Shown in pieces: positions 15,343-23,557 of a stretch of 35,984 nt of DNA. The notes beneath the pieces are model-generated. The model was not told where the DNA came from. It ran no database searches and saw nothing but the letters and a program-made list of their open reading frames with translations. The DNA comes from an uncultured Caulobacter sp. (GTDB lineage Bacteria > Pseudomonadota > Alphaproteobacteria > Caulobacterales > Caulobacteraceae): assembly GCF_947036865.1 (NCBI RefSeq), contig NZ_CAMQSF010000037.1, forward strand, positions 1 through 35,984, given 5' to 3'. A program made the position numbers and the translations under genes. Every line of letters starts with the position of its first letter. Positions within the stretch are counted from its first letter, which is position 1.

Positions 15343-16095
15343 ATGACGCATCGGATCACTCTGAAGAACGTTGACCTCGACTATTTCGTCTACAGCCTGC
15401 GCTCGCAGTCGCTGCGCAGCGCGGTGTTCAACCTCGCCGTGGGCGGCAAGATGTATAAGGCCGCCGGCGACGTGGCGGCGGTCAAGGCGCTGCACGACAT
15501 CAATCTGGACATCGTCGAGGGCGACCGCATCGCCCTCGTGGGTCACAACGGCTCGGGCAAGACGACCCTGCTGAAGGTCATCGCCGGCATCTATCATCCC
15601 ACCCGGGGCGAGCTCTCGATCGACGGCGACATCACCTCGATGATCGCCATCAACGCGGGCCTCGACATGGAGGCCACGGGCCTTCGCAACATCCACAAGC
15701 TGGGCCTGATGCGGCGGCTGTCGCGCAAGGTGATCGACAGCCGCATCGACGCCATCGCCGAGTTCTCGGGCCTCGGCGACTTTCTCCATTTGCCGGTCCG
15801 CACCTATTCGGCCGGCATGCAGGCCCGGCTGATGTTCGCCGTGGCCACCGAGTTCGAGGCCGACATCCTGGTGCTGGATGAGTGGCTCAGCGCCGGCGAC
15901 GCCGCCTTCGTGCAGAAGGCCGCCGACCGCATGCACCGCATGGTCGAGGACGCCAAGATCGTCGTCCTGGCCACCCACGACCACGATCTGGTCAAGCGCG
16001 TCTGCAACCGCGTGTGCGAACTGCAGGCCGGCAAGATCGCCTTCCTCGGCTCGACCGAGGACTGGCTGGCCTATCGGGACGCCCAGGCCGCATGA
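15343..16095 (+). CDS. ABC transporter ATPase for polysaccharide export (Wzt/RfbB-like)
   Basis: The protein has 250 residues, a single nucleotide-binding domain with Walker A GHNGSGKTT, signature YSAGMQARL, Walker B ILVLDEW and the H-loop ATHDHD. The N-terminal DYFVYSLRSQSLRS segment before the core is typical of glycan-export ATPases (RfbB, Wzt, TagH). It lacks the C-terminal carbohydrate-binding domain of Wzt proteins that recognise the glycan end cap, so chain-length capping is probably not coupled to export here. It powers the permease encoded just upstream. Its TGA overlaps the ATG of the next gene. Confidence 0.94.
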   Translation: MTHRITLKNVDLDYFVYSLRSQSLRSAVFNLAVGGKMYKAAGDVAAVKALHDINLDIVEGDRIALVGHNGSGKTTLLKVIAGIYHPTRGELSIDGDITSMIAINAGLDMEATGLRNIHKLGLMRRLSRKVIDSRIDAIAEFSGLGDFLHLPVRTYSAGMQARLMFAVATEFEADILVLDEWLSAGDAAFVQKAADRMHRMVEDAKIVVLATHDHDLVKRVCNRVCELQAGKIAFLGSTEDWLAYRDAQAA

Positions 16096-18563
16096 GCGAG
16101 CGGTCGCCCCAGGGGGTCTCCGGCGTGCTGAAGCCTGGCCGCGATGTCGTGGCGCGGGGCGTCGACGCCGAGGGCCGCGCGATCCTGGCGGCGGCGGACG
16201 GCGATCCGCAGATGCTGTGGCGGCCCAGTCGCGCCGAGCGCGCGGCGCTGCGCGGCGCCAAGGCGGTGCGCGTCGACGTGAAGCTCCAGGCGACCGAGCA
16301 AGAACTCGTGCGGCCCGCGCTCTACGCCGATTGGGGCGACGGCTTCTCCGAGGACTCCCATGCGCGGCTCAAGGCCGGACCCGACGGCTGGTTCGCCGCT
16401 CTGCCGGCGCGAAGCTGGCGGCTGAACGGCCTGCGGCTGGACCCGTCGGAACGCCCCTGCCAGTTCACCGTCTCGGACTTCAAGGTCACCCGGATCGGCG
16501 ATCTGGGCCAGGACCCGCGCGGCTGGAAGGGCGCCGCGATCCAGACGATCAAGCCGCTGCTGGGACCCTTGCGCGGCCCCCTGGGCAAGGCTTGGCGGCG
16601 AGGCCGCGAAGCGCTGCGAAACGCGCGAGGCCTCCATCGCCCCGGCGGCGAGGCGGGTCCGGTCCAGGCGACCTACGCCCACGCGATCCAGGTCGCGAAG
16701 AACCTGCGCAGTCCCCACTACGCCGCCCCGATCGCCGCGCCGATCCATCTGCCCGACGACGCGCCCAAGATCGTGGCCTTCTACCTGCCGCAGTTTCATC
16801 CGTTCCCGGAGAATGACGCCTGGTGGGGCAAGGGCTTCACCGAGTGGACCAACGTCTCCAAGGCCCAGCCCCAGTTCCTGGGCCATTATCAGCCGCGCTT
16901 GCCGGCCGATCTCGGCTTCTACGATCTGCGCCAGCGCGAGGTGATCGCCCAGCAGATCGAGCTGGCCAAGGGCGCCGGCGTCCACGCCTTCTGCTTCCAC
17001 TACTACTGGTTCGCGGGCAAGCGGCTGCTGGAGAGGCCGCTGGAGCTCTTCCTGGCCGATCCGAGCCTGGATCTGCCGTTCGCGCTGTGCTGGGCCAACG
17101 AGAACTGGACCCGGCGCTGGGACGGCGACGAGAGCGACATCCTGATGGGCCAGGACCACTCGCCCGAGGACGACCGCGCCGTGTTCGAGGACATGGCCCG
17201 CCATATCCGCGACCCGCGCTATCTGAAGGTCGGCGGCAAGCCGCTGCTGGTGCTCTATCGGCCGGAGATCCTGCCGGACGCCAAGGCCACCACCGACCGC
17301 TGGCGCGACCAGGCGCGGGCGATGGGGATCGGCGAGCTGCACCTGCTGTGCACCACGGCCTTCGGCTTCCAGGACTACGCGGCTCATGGCTTCGACGGGA
17401 TCGTCGACTTCCCGCCGCACGCCATCGTCGAGGGCGAGATCACCCGGCGGGTGACCCCGCTGCATCCGAACTTCACGGGCAAGGTCCATGACTATCCGAC
17501 GGTGGCGCGGCACAAGCTGGACGAGCTGGCCGCCGTCGACGCCGCTTTCGTGCCGGGGGTCATGCCGGGCTGGGACAACCAGGCCCGCAAGCCCTGGGCG
17601 GGTCATGCCTTCCACAACGCCGATCCCGAAAGCTATCTGGGCTGGTTGTCGGGGGCCTTGGCCCACGCCCAGGCCAAGCATCCCAAGGGCCAGGCGATGG
17701 TGTTCGTCAACGCCTGGAACGAGTGGGGCGAGGGGGCCTATCTCGAGCCCGACCGCTGGTTCGGCCACGGCTATCTGCACGCCACCCGAACGGCCCTGGC
17801 GGCCTATCTCCCGCGCCTGACCGACGCTCATCCGGTCATCGCCAAGGCCCAGTCCGGCTTCGTCAAGCGCGCCCGAGCGGTGACCCTGCTCCACCTGTTC
17901 TATCCCGAGCTGATCGACTGGTTCGCCGAGCGCCTGGCCGCGACCGCCGACGGTCTCGATCTGATGATCACGGTTCCCGACAGCTGGAGGCAGGCCGATC
18001 TGGCCCGCGCCGCCCGAGCGTTCCCGACCGCGCATCTGGCCGTCGCCGAGAACCGGGGGCGCGACATCCGGCCCTTCGTCGAGAGCCTGCGCCGGGCGCG
18101 CGGCCTGGGCTATTCGGTGTTCTGCAAGGTGCACTCCAAGCGCTCGCCGCACCGCGAAAAGGGCGACGCCTGGCGGGCGGAACTGGTCGACGGCCTGCTC
18201 GGCGGCGAGGCGGCGGCGGCGGCCCTGCGCGCCTTCGACGAGGATCCTAGGCTGGGTCTTCTGGCGGCGTCCGAGGCGCGGATGCGGCTCGGCGATCCCG
18301 ACATCATGGACAACAACCGCCCGGCCGTGGCGCGCCTGTCCGCGCGGCTGGGGCTGAAGCCCGTCCCAGAGACACCGTTCGCGGCCGGCTCGATGTTCTG
18401 GGGACGGACGGAGGCCTTCGCGCCTTTGACCGGCCTCTCGGACGCCGAGATCGGCTTCGAGCCGGAACTGGGCCGCGTCGACGGCACCACGGCGCACGCG
18501 ATCGAGCGGCTGACCGCCGCCATCGTCGCGCGCGCCGGCTATCGCGCGAGCTTCGAGCTGTGA
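16092..18563 (+). CDS. WbsX-RgpF two-domain polysaccharide biosynthesis protein
   Basis: The protein has 823 residues in three parts. Residues 1-225 are a poorly characterised N-terminal region with some beta-like content. Residues about 226-575 match the WbsX family (related to GH99-like TIM barrels): KIVAFYLPQFHPFPEND, then GFTEWTNV, CWANENWTRRWDG near 333 and NAWNEWGEGAYLEPD near 540. Residues about 590-820 match the RgpF rhamnan-synthesis family: LLHLFYPELIDWFAERL, ENRGRDIRPF and CKVHSKRSPHR. Both families occur in O-antigen and rhamnose-rich polysaccharide loci. The start at 16092 overlaps the preceding stop (ATGA), indicating translational coupling; the frame is open further upstream but that part is a shadow of the ATPase. 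It probably builds or modifies the glycan exported by the two genes before it. Confidence 0.88.
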   Translation: MSERSPQGVSGVLKPGRDVVARGVDAEGRAILAAADGDPQMLWRPSRAERAALRGAKAVRVDVKLQATEQELVRPALYADWGDGFSEDSHARLKAGPDGWFAALPARSWRLNGLRLDPSERPCQFTVSDFKVTRIGDLGQDPRGWKGAAIQTIKPLLGPLRGPLGKAWRRGREALRNARGLHRPGGEAGPVQATYAHAIQVAKNLRSPHYAAPIAAPIHLPDDAPKIVAFYLPQFHPFPENDAWWGKGFTEWTNVSKAQPQFLGHYQPRLPADLGFYDLRQREVIAQQIELAKGAGVHAFCFHYYWFAGKRLLERPLELFLADPSLDLPFALCWANENWTRRWDGDESDILMGQDHSPEDDRAVFEDMARHIRDPRYLKVGGKPLLVLYRPEILPDAKATTDRWRDQARAMGIGELHLLCTTAFGFQDYAAHGFDGIVDFPPHAIVEGEITRRVTPLHPNFTGKVHDYPTVARHKLDELAAVDAAFVPGVMPGWDNQARKPWAGHAFHNADPESYLGWLSGALAHAQAKHPKGQAMVFVNAWNEWGEGAYLEPDRWFGHGYLHATRTALAAYLPRLTDAHPVIAKAQSGFVKRARAVTLLHLFYPELIDWFAERLAATADGLDLMITVPDSWRQADLARAARAFPTAHLAVAENRGRDIRPFVESLRRARGLGYSVFCKVHSKRSPHREKGDAWRAELVDGLLGGEAAAAALRAFDEDPRLGLLAASEARMRLGDPDIMDNNRPAVARLSARLGLKPVPETPFAAGSMFWGRTEAFAPLTGLSDAEIGFEPELGRVDGTTAHAIERLTAAIVARAGYRASFEL

Positions 18564-19579
18564 GCCGCGTGGGCCGGCTCGTCCGGCGGGTCGACCGGCG
18601 GCTGAAGGCCCTGGCCCCCGCGCCCCGCGGCGCGCCGACCGGGGTTCCCCTGACCATGGTCGCGGGCGGCGCGGGCATGTATCGGAATCTCTGGTACGCT
18701 CCCGGCGCCGGCGTGGCGTTCGACGATGCGGGCCAGGTCTTCGCCAGTCTCGCGCGGCCGGTGTCGAGCCTCGGGGCCGATCTGTCGCGCCTGCCCCACG
18801 TCACGCCGCGCGAGGCCGTCAACCTGTTCACCGCGCCCACGAACGCGCCCGAGATCGCGCGGGGGACGCTGTTCGCCGACGGGCGCGGCCTGCGCAACTA
18901 TGCGCGTTTCCTGCTGGCCAATCTGCCCGCCGTCCTGTCGCTCGACGCGCCCGCGCTGATGCCCCCGCCCACGCGCTGGCAGGCGGATCTGCTGGATCTG
19001 ATCGGCGTCATGCCCCTCGTGGTCGACGCGCCCCTGGTTCGCGTGGGCGAGGCGCTGCTGCCGCCGGAACCGGGCTTCCCCGCCGCGATCGACCCGCGCG
19101 TTCTCGAGATCCGCGACCGCGTCGCGGCCAGGGTCGAGGCCTGGAGCGAGCGGGAGCGCGTCTATCTCAGCGGCTATCACGCCGCCCGCGCGGTGATGAC
19201 CGACGAGGCGGCGTTCGAGTGGGCGCTGGCCCAACGCGGCTTCGTGATCATCCGGCCCGAGACGCTGACCGTCCGCCAGCTCGTCGGGGTGCTGCGCGGC
19301 GCGCGCCTGGTGGTGTCGGCGTCGGGGACGGCCCTGGCGCACCTGTTGTTCTGCGCGCCGGGCGCCCGGGTGGTTGAGATCCAGCCGCCCGGAACCAGCA
19401 GCGCCTGGGGCCGCATCCTCGCCGAGCTGATCGGCGCGGAGTGGCATGGCTTTTCCGCCTCTGGACCGCGCGCGGTGATCGACACGCCGCTGGACCCCAG
19501 CCCCCGACCGGACACCGCCTTTTCCTGGAGCGTGGACGAGGCCTTCCTGCCGTTCCTGGACGCCTTGGCGCCGCCATGA
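18560..19579 (+). CDS. GT61-like (DUF563) glycosyltransferase
   Basis: A cytosolic protein of 339 residues with a GTG start overlapping the previous TGA by four bases. The C-terminal half has the GT61 signature elements: VYLSGYHAARAV (in place of the more usual VSR), the RGFVIIRPETLTVRQLVGVL strand-helix pair, and ASGTALAHLLFCAPGARVVEI, where GT61 enzymes carry the sugar-nucleotide-binding glycines. The N-terminal half is less conserved. The role inferred is adding a sugar to the exported glycan. It is a diverged paralogue-type neighbour of the next gene rather than a close duplicate. Confidence 0.78.
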   Translation: MSRVGRLVRRVDRRLKALAPAPRGAPTGVPLTMVAGGAGMYRNLWYAPGAGVAFDDAGQVFASLARPVSSLGADLSRLPHVTPREAVNLFTAPTNAPEIARGTLFADGRGLRNYARFLLANLPAVLSLDAPALMPPPTRWQADLLDLIGVMPLVVDAPLVRVGEALLPPEPGFPAAIDPRVLEIRDRVAARVEAWSERERVYLSGYHAARAVMTDEAAFEWALAQRGFVIIRPETLTVRQLVGVLRGARLVVSASGTALAHLLFCAPGARVVEIQPPGTSSAWGRILAELIGAEWHGFSASGPRAVIDTPLDPSPRPDTAFSWSVDEAFLPFLDALAPP

Positions 19580-20736
19580 GCGTCTGCGTCGATCTTTCCG
19601 GCGCGGATCGCCTCCCCCTCGCGCGCGCCCTCGCCGGCGCGGAGCGCGTGGCGCGCGCGCCCTTGGTCGCGGGCGGTCAGCCGGTTCGCCCGCGCGCCCT
19701 GGCCTGGCCCTGCGCGGGCGAAGCGCTGAACCTGCCGCACGCGCCGGGCGACCTGGCCGCGCCCGATGTCGACCTGCTGGTCGTCCGCCGCGCGGTGGCC
19801 GGCGGCGCGGGGGCTCACCTGAAGCTCGACGACCGCTTCGTCTATGCCGACGATCCGTACCCGTACTATGTCCGCCACTGGTGCGAGCACGACATCGCGC
19901 GGGCGGGTTGGGACTTCGACGCGCCGGTCGCCAGAAGCCTGGATCGCGCCTTCGTCATCACCCACTTCAACTATGTCTGGGGTCACTGGCTGACCGAGAT
20001 GTATCCGAAGCTGTTCGTGATCCGCGCGCTGAACGCCGCCGGGGTCGTCGCGCCGCTGCTGCTGCCCGCGACCGCGCCGGCCTACGTGGCCAGGATCGCG
20101 CGGCGGATGCTGCCGGACCTGGAGATCGTCACCTACGATCCGCGCGACGAAGCGGTCGAGATCGGGCTCGCCCTGCTGCCGCCCATGCTGCACCGGAACT
20201 ACGTGTTCCACGATCTGCTGCGCTGGGGCCTCGAACAGGAGGCGCTGACCTCGCCGCGGGCGGGCCGCCCCGAGGCGATCTTCGTCAGCCGGGGCGGGGT
20301 CCGCGCGCCGACCGCCTTTCGTGAGATGGCCAACGAGGCCGAGATCGAGGGGATCGCCCAGGAGATGGGCCTTGCCCTGTTGCGGCCCGAGACCCTGCCC
20401 TGGGAGGAGCAGGCCCGGATCTTCGCCGGCGCCCGTCTCGTCGCGGGCGAATTCGGCTCGGGCCTGCACAACGCGCTGCTGTCGCCCGAGGGCTGCCAGG
20501 TCGTGTCGTTGAACTGGGTGACGGACGTGCAGTCGCGGATCGCCAATTTCCGCGGCCACGACGTCGGCTACATCCTGCCCACCGACGGCCGGCCGAGGCT
20601 GTTCTCGGTCGAGGCCCAGGTCAACCAGCCCTTCACGATCGATCCCGCCGACTTCCGCCGCAAGCTGGCCATCGCGCTGGAGCGGGCCGAGACGCGAGCG
20701 GGCATGGCGGGCTGGAACGACGCGCCCGACGTTTAG
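19576..20736 (+). CDS. GT61-family (DUF563) glycosyltransferase
   Basis: A protein of 386 residues with clear GT61 features: HFNYVWGHWLTEMYPKLF (the family's N-Y-x-H-W-x-x-E block), IFVSRGGVRAP, and the late GEFGSGLHNALLSPEGCQVV nucleotide-binding loop. It ends the five-gene polysaccharide operon. Its ATG overlaps the preceding TGA, and a hairpin terminator overlaps its own stop. ATG at 19576 was chosen over an in-frame start at 19441 because of the coupling overlap. The sugar donor and acceptor are unknown. Confidence 0.88.
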   Translation: MSVCVDLSGADRLPLARALAGAERVARAPLVAGGQPVRPRALAWPCAGEALNLPHAPGDLAAPDVDLLVVRRAVAGGAGAHLKLDDRFVYADDPYPYYVRHWCEHDIARAGWDFDAPVARSLDRAFVITHFNYVWGHWLTEMYPKLFVIRALNAAGVVAPLLLPATAPAYVARIARRMLPDLEIVTYDPRDEAVEIGLALLPPMLHRNYVFHDLLRWGLEQEALTSPRAGRPEAIFVSRGGVRAPTAFREMANEAEIEGIAQEMGLALLRPETLPWEEQARIFAGARLVAGEFGSGLHNALLSPEGCQVVSLNWVTDVQSRIANFRGHDVGYILPTDGRPRLFSVEAQVNQPFTIDPADFRRKLAIALERAETRAGMAGWNDAPDV

Positions 20737-20763
20737 GCGCCCCATGCGGCGCCTTGTCGTTTC
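20735..20763 (+). terminator. Terminator of the polysaccharide operon
   Basis: A 7-bp stem (AGGCGCC at 20735-20741 with GGCGCCT at 20748-20754) starts inside the TAG stop and is followed by a T-rich tract TGTCGTTT. Confidence 0.7.
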
Positions 20764-20869
20764 CGGCGAGGCCTCGAGCCCCGGTGCCCGTCCAAATCGC
20801 GCGGCGCGGGGATGACGGGGTTCGCAGGCCCGTCATCTTGCGCTATGCACCCAAGCCCGCGACGCGCGC

Positions 20870-20946
20870 GGCCCGGTAGCTCAGCAGGATAGAGCAGCGC
20901 TTTCCTAAAGCGAAGGTCGGGGGTTCGAGTCCCTCCCGGGCCGCCA
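20870..20946 (+). tRNA. tRNA-Arg (anticodon CCU)
   Basis: This is a full 77-nt cloverleaf with encoded CCA. The acceptor stem is GGCCCGG/CCGGGCC, the D stem GCTC/GAGC, and the anticodon loop TTCCTAA gives CCT, reading AGG. The T arm is GGGGG-TTCGAGT-CCCTC, with discriminator G. The outermost anticodon-stem pair (G-A) is mismatched. AGG is rare in GC-rich alphaproteobacteria. Such minor-arginine tRNA genes are frequent integration sites, and here the last 8 nt of the gene plus 4 downstream bases recur 53 bp further on. Confidence 0.96.
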
Positions 20947-21003
20947 ATAAAAATGTCGTTCCAACTTAATACGGACCCAATTCCAACTTAAGGCCGCCAA
21001 TAA
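20939..21003 (+). repeat. Attachment-site-like duplication of the tRNA 3' end
   Basis: GGCCGCCAATAA occurs at 20939-20950, spanning the end of the tRNA, and again exactly at 20992-21003. Between them, TTCCAACTTAA occurs twice (20959-20969 and 20981-20991), a 22-bp period. A duplicated tRNA 3' end is the hallmark of tyrosine-recombinase integration; the internal repeats could be recombinase or accessory-protein sites. No integrase gene is present in the window, so this would be a scar or a residual end. Confidence 0.6.
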
Positions 21004-21260
21004 TGCGAGGCGGTCGCATATGGGCGCCGAGGAGTGCGTAGCAGCGCCATTTGCTGCCGTTGGCCCGTCTCCAGGAAAGGGACATTCAGCGCCCTAGGCG
21101 CAGGAGTGAGACCGATCCGTAGCGGACCACAATGAGAATGGTAGAGCTTACCTTAAGCTGCGTGTCCTGCGGAGCCATCCACTCGTCCCGCCCGAGCCGA
21201 TAAACGCGCTAAGATCGCATCTTCGATTACTGTTCTTCAGGTTGTCTCCTTAGTCAACTC
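21004..21260. other. Intergenic region after the tRNA-end duplication
   Basis: About 257 bp before the 3' end of the TonB receptor gene hold no recognisable gene. Base composition is more AT-rich than the flanking core DNA, and the region shows stop codons in several frames. No clear terminator for the receptor was recognised on the minus strand. Confidence 0.4.
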
Positions 21261-23390
21261 CTAGGATCCTGCCGCCCCATAATCAAAACGATCGTCAACT
21301 CGCCCATTGCGGCGTCCCAGGGCGTAGGAGAGCGAAAGGGCAAATCTTCTGGCCATCGTTCGGCGTTCGGTTTGATAGTCAAAGTCCAGGCCGCGGACGT
21401 TCTCGCGCGTGGAGGCGTTGTCGAAGACATCCGCTACGGTCAGGGTCGCGAACAGACCGTCACCGAGTTTGCGGCGATAGCCTGCGTTGACCACGCGGAA
21501 GGCTTTGCGATCCCGCTGCTGGCCCAAGTTGGCGGCCAGTTGGACGACGCTGACCTGGATGAAATCGACTGCCGAGACTTTCCAACTGAGGTTGGCCTGC
21601 GCCGCCGGCGTGGTGTTGCGCCGCGTTGGAAGCCCAAGCTCGGGCCGTGGCTCGACCTTGTTCCAGCTGTACTGGCCCGTCAGCTTGTAGGAGACGGTTG
21701 AACCCAGCGATCCACTCGTGACCAATTCGACGCCACCCGTCGAGAAATCGCCGACGTTGGACTTGATTTCGAGCACGGAGCCATCCGTGAGCAAGGTGGA
21801 GGTGGCCTCGATCCTGTCGGTCTTTTTGCGATAATAGAGGGTGGCAAGGTAGTATCGCCCCCCCTTGTTGCGCTCGAGTTCGAGTTCGTAGTTACGCGAT
21901 TTTTCCGGGCGCAAGTCACGCCGGCCGCTCGTGTACGAGAGCAGGCCGGAAAACTTCGCGAATTCGTCGTGGTCCGCGGGCCTGGGACGATCGACGCGTT
22001 CGGCGAAACTTCCGCCCAGGCTCCAGTCCTCATTCAGAGCGTATCGTAAGTGCAGCGAGGGATAAAGATCGACGTCTTGTCTCGACAGCCGGATCCCGTC
22101 CTGCTGGATCTTCCAGTCCGAGATTTCGAACCGCGCGCCTGGCTCGAACTCAAGCTTGCCCGCGGTGCGCTTGTAGGTCGCGTAGACTGACCCCGTTGTC
22201 CGGCGATATCGGAACGGATCGCTTCTCAGAAGCGCCAGGCCGCCGCGCTCGTCATAGCCGGTGTCCGCTTCGAGACGCTCAAGGTCGTTGCCAACCACAA
22301 GCTCCCCGCCGTTCAGAGCGTTCTTGTATTCGGCCTTGAGGGTCAGCGTTGTCTGGTCCAGCGACCGGCGCATGGCCTGGGTCCAATCACGGGCCGGGCT
22401 CAGAGCGTAGATATAGCTCTGGTTTTGAGCTTGATCCTCTGTCTGGCGCGACAGGCGAAGCCGCGTCAGCAGATAATGGTCTTGGCCGGACAAAGCATGG
22501 CGCAGGCTGACGGCGCCCCAAGCCAGGTCCCCGTTCCAACGGTCGTCATTGGCGCTCTGGAAGCTGTCGGCCCCAGCGCCGGAGCGGCGGCTTCCGTCGT
22601 AGGCGCCGGCGGTCTCGTTATGCTCCTGGACGCCAAAATATCCAGCTTCGAACGTCGCCTTGTCCTTGGGGTTTAATTGCCAACCCAGGTTCAGCGACCC
22701 TTCCGTCTGTTGGTTTCGCCGGTCGCTTTGGCTGGAGTAGCGATCTTGGTCCGGACTGACGCCGGAATGGAACGTCCGGGCCGTCGCCTGACTCTGCGTC
22801 AGCTTTCGAAGACGATGACTGGCGGTCCCCGTGAAGGAGAGCGGACCTTGGTTGGTCGTCTGGCTGATGCTGGCGTTATAGCCGCCCTTCGACGTCAGGC
22901 TGGCGCTCAGGTTGGTGGTGGATTGCCCTTGGCGCGCCGGTCGCGAGACCAGGTTGATGACGCCTGCGCCGCCTTCGGCCCCGAACGCGGCGGAGGGATT
23001 GGTCATCACCTCCACCCGACTAAACTGCGTGGCGCGCATCTGCTGCAACGCGTTGGCTTGGTTGCCGCCGTTGAGCTGCGGCGCCGGTTGGCCATCGATC
23101 AGGATGGTGACGCCGGTATCTCCCCGTAGCTTGACGACCCCTTCGGGATCCACCGACACCGAGGGAACGTTGGCCAGAACGTCGGCAATGGAACCCGACT
23201 GGTATTGAAGATCGCTCTTGATGTCATAGCTGCGGCGATCGACGGCGCTCTTCACGCGCGCGTTGCCAACGATGGTGACGCCCTTCACCTCGTTGGCCGG
23301 CTCACGTCCGGCCTGCTGGACTGGCGCGGCTAGCGTAGCCTGATCGCTCAACGCCGCCGCCGCGACGAACGCCACAAGATCAACAAGCAT
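21261..23390 (-). CDS. TonB-dependent outer-membrane receptor (linked to a Cys-rich peptide gene)
   Basis: The protein has 709 residues. A hydrophobic leader (MLVDLVAFVAAAALSDQATL) is followed by a plug domain with DVLANVPSVSVDPEG, GVTILIDGQPAPQL and SRVEVMTNPSAAFGAEGGAG, then a 22-strand-type beta-barrel of the outer-membrane beta-barrel family common in Caulobacterales receptors. ATG at 23390 was chosen because GGAGGGG lies 4 bp upstream; the open frame up to 23519 crosses an AT-rich promoter region. Codon use is visibly less GC-rich than in surrounding genes. It is divergent from the small cysteine-rich peptide gene at 23558 across 167 bp, suggesting that receptor and peptide act together. 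The natural ligand is unknown. Confidence 0.9.
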   Translation of the reverse strand: MLVDLVAFVAAAALSDQATLAAPVQQAGREPANEVKGVTIVGNARVKSAVDRRSYDIKSDLQYQSGSIADVLANVPSVSVDPEGVVKLRGDTGVTILIDGQPAPQLNGGNQANALQQMRATQFSRVEVMTNPSAAFGAEGGAGVINLVSRPARQGQSTTNLSASLTSKGGYNASISQTTNQGPLSFTGTASHRLRKLTQSQATARTFHSGVSPDQDRYSSQSDRRNQQTEGSLNLGWQLNPKDKATFEAGYFGVQEHNETAGAYDGSRRSGAGADSFQSANDDRWNGDLAWGAVSLRHALSGQDHYLLTRLRLSRQTEDQAQNQSYIYALSPARDWTQAMRRSLDQTTLTLKAEYKNALNGGELVVGNDLERLEADTGYDERGGLALLRSDPFRYRRTTGSVYATYKRTAGKLEFEPGARFEISDWKIQQDGIRLSRQDVDLYPSLHLRYALNEDWSLGGSFAERVDRPRPADHDEFAKFSGLLSYTSGRRDLRPEKSRNYELELERNKGGRYYLATLYYRKKTDRIEATSTLLTDGSVLEIKSNVGDFSTGGVELVTSGSLGSTVSYKLTGQYSWNKVEPRPELGLPTRRNTTPAAQANLSWKVSAVDFIQVSVVQLAANLGQQRDRKAFRVVNAGYRRKLGDGLFATLTVADVFDNASTRENVRGLDFDYQTERRTMARRFALSLSYALGRRNGRVDDRFDYGAAGS

Positions 23391-23557
23391 GTCCCCTCCG
23401 CAGGCGCCGTTGCGTGCGCCTTGCCGCCCAACCTTCCTCCTAAGGGGGAGTGCAGCCTTCGCACAATTTATAATTTTGTAATTTGCAATGCTATTATAGA
23501 TTGTATCGCCGATCGGCACAGCTTGACCGACTTCAACCTTAGGAGAGGGGGACTAAG
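23391..23557. promoter_or_regulatory. AT-rich divergent promoter region, receptor/peptide pair
   Basis: The divergent spacer contains the most AT-rich patch noticed in the window (about 23463-23505). A perfect TATAAT is present on the plus strand at 23469-23474 and another on the minus strand at 23493-23498. The minus-strand one would place receptor transcription about 95 bp before its ATG. Neither has a convincing -35 partner. AGGAGAGGGGG at 23541-23551 is the ribosome-binding site for the peptide gene. Confidence 0.45.

Noticed and set aside
16071..18497. 808-codon minus-strand ORF across the WbsX-RgpF gene
   Set aside because: Antisense shadow; the plus-strand product has conserved domains and operon overlaps.
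19177..20745. 522-codon minus-strand ORF across the GT61 genes
   Set aside because: Antisense shadow with Arg/Gly/Gln-rich composition; the plus strand encodes recognisable enzymes.
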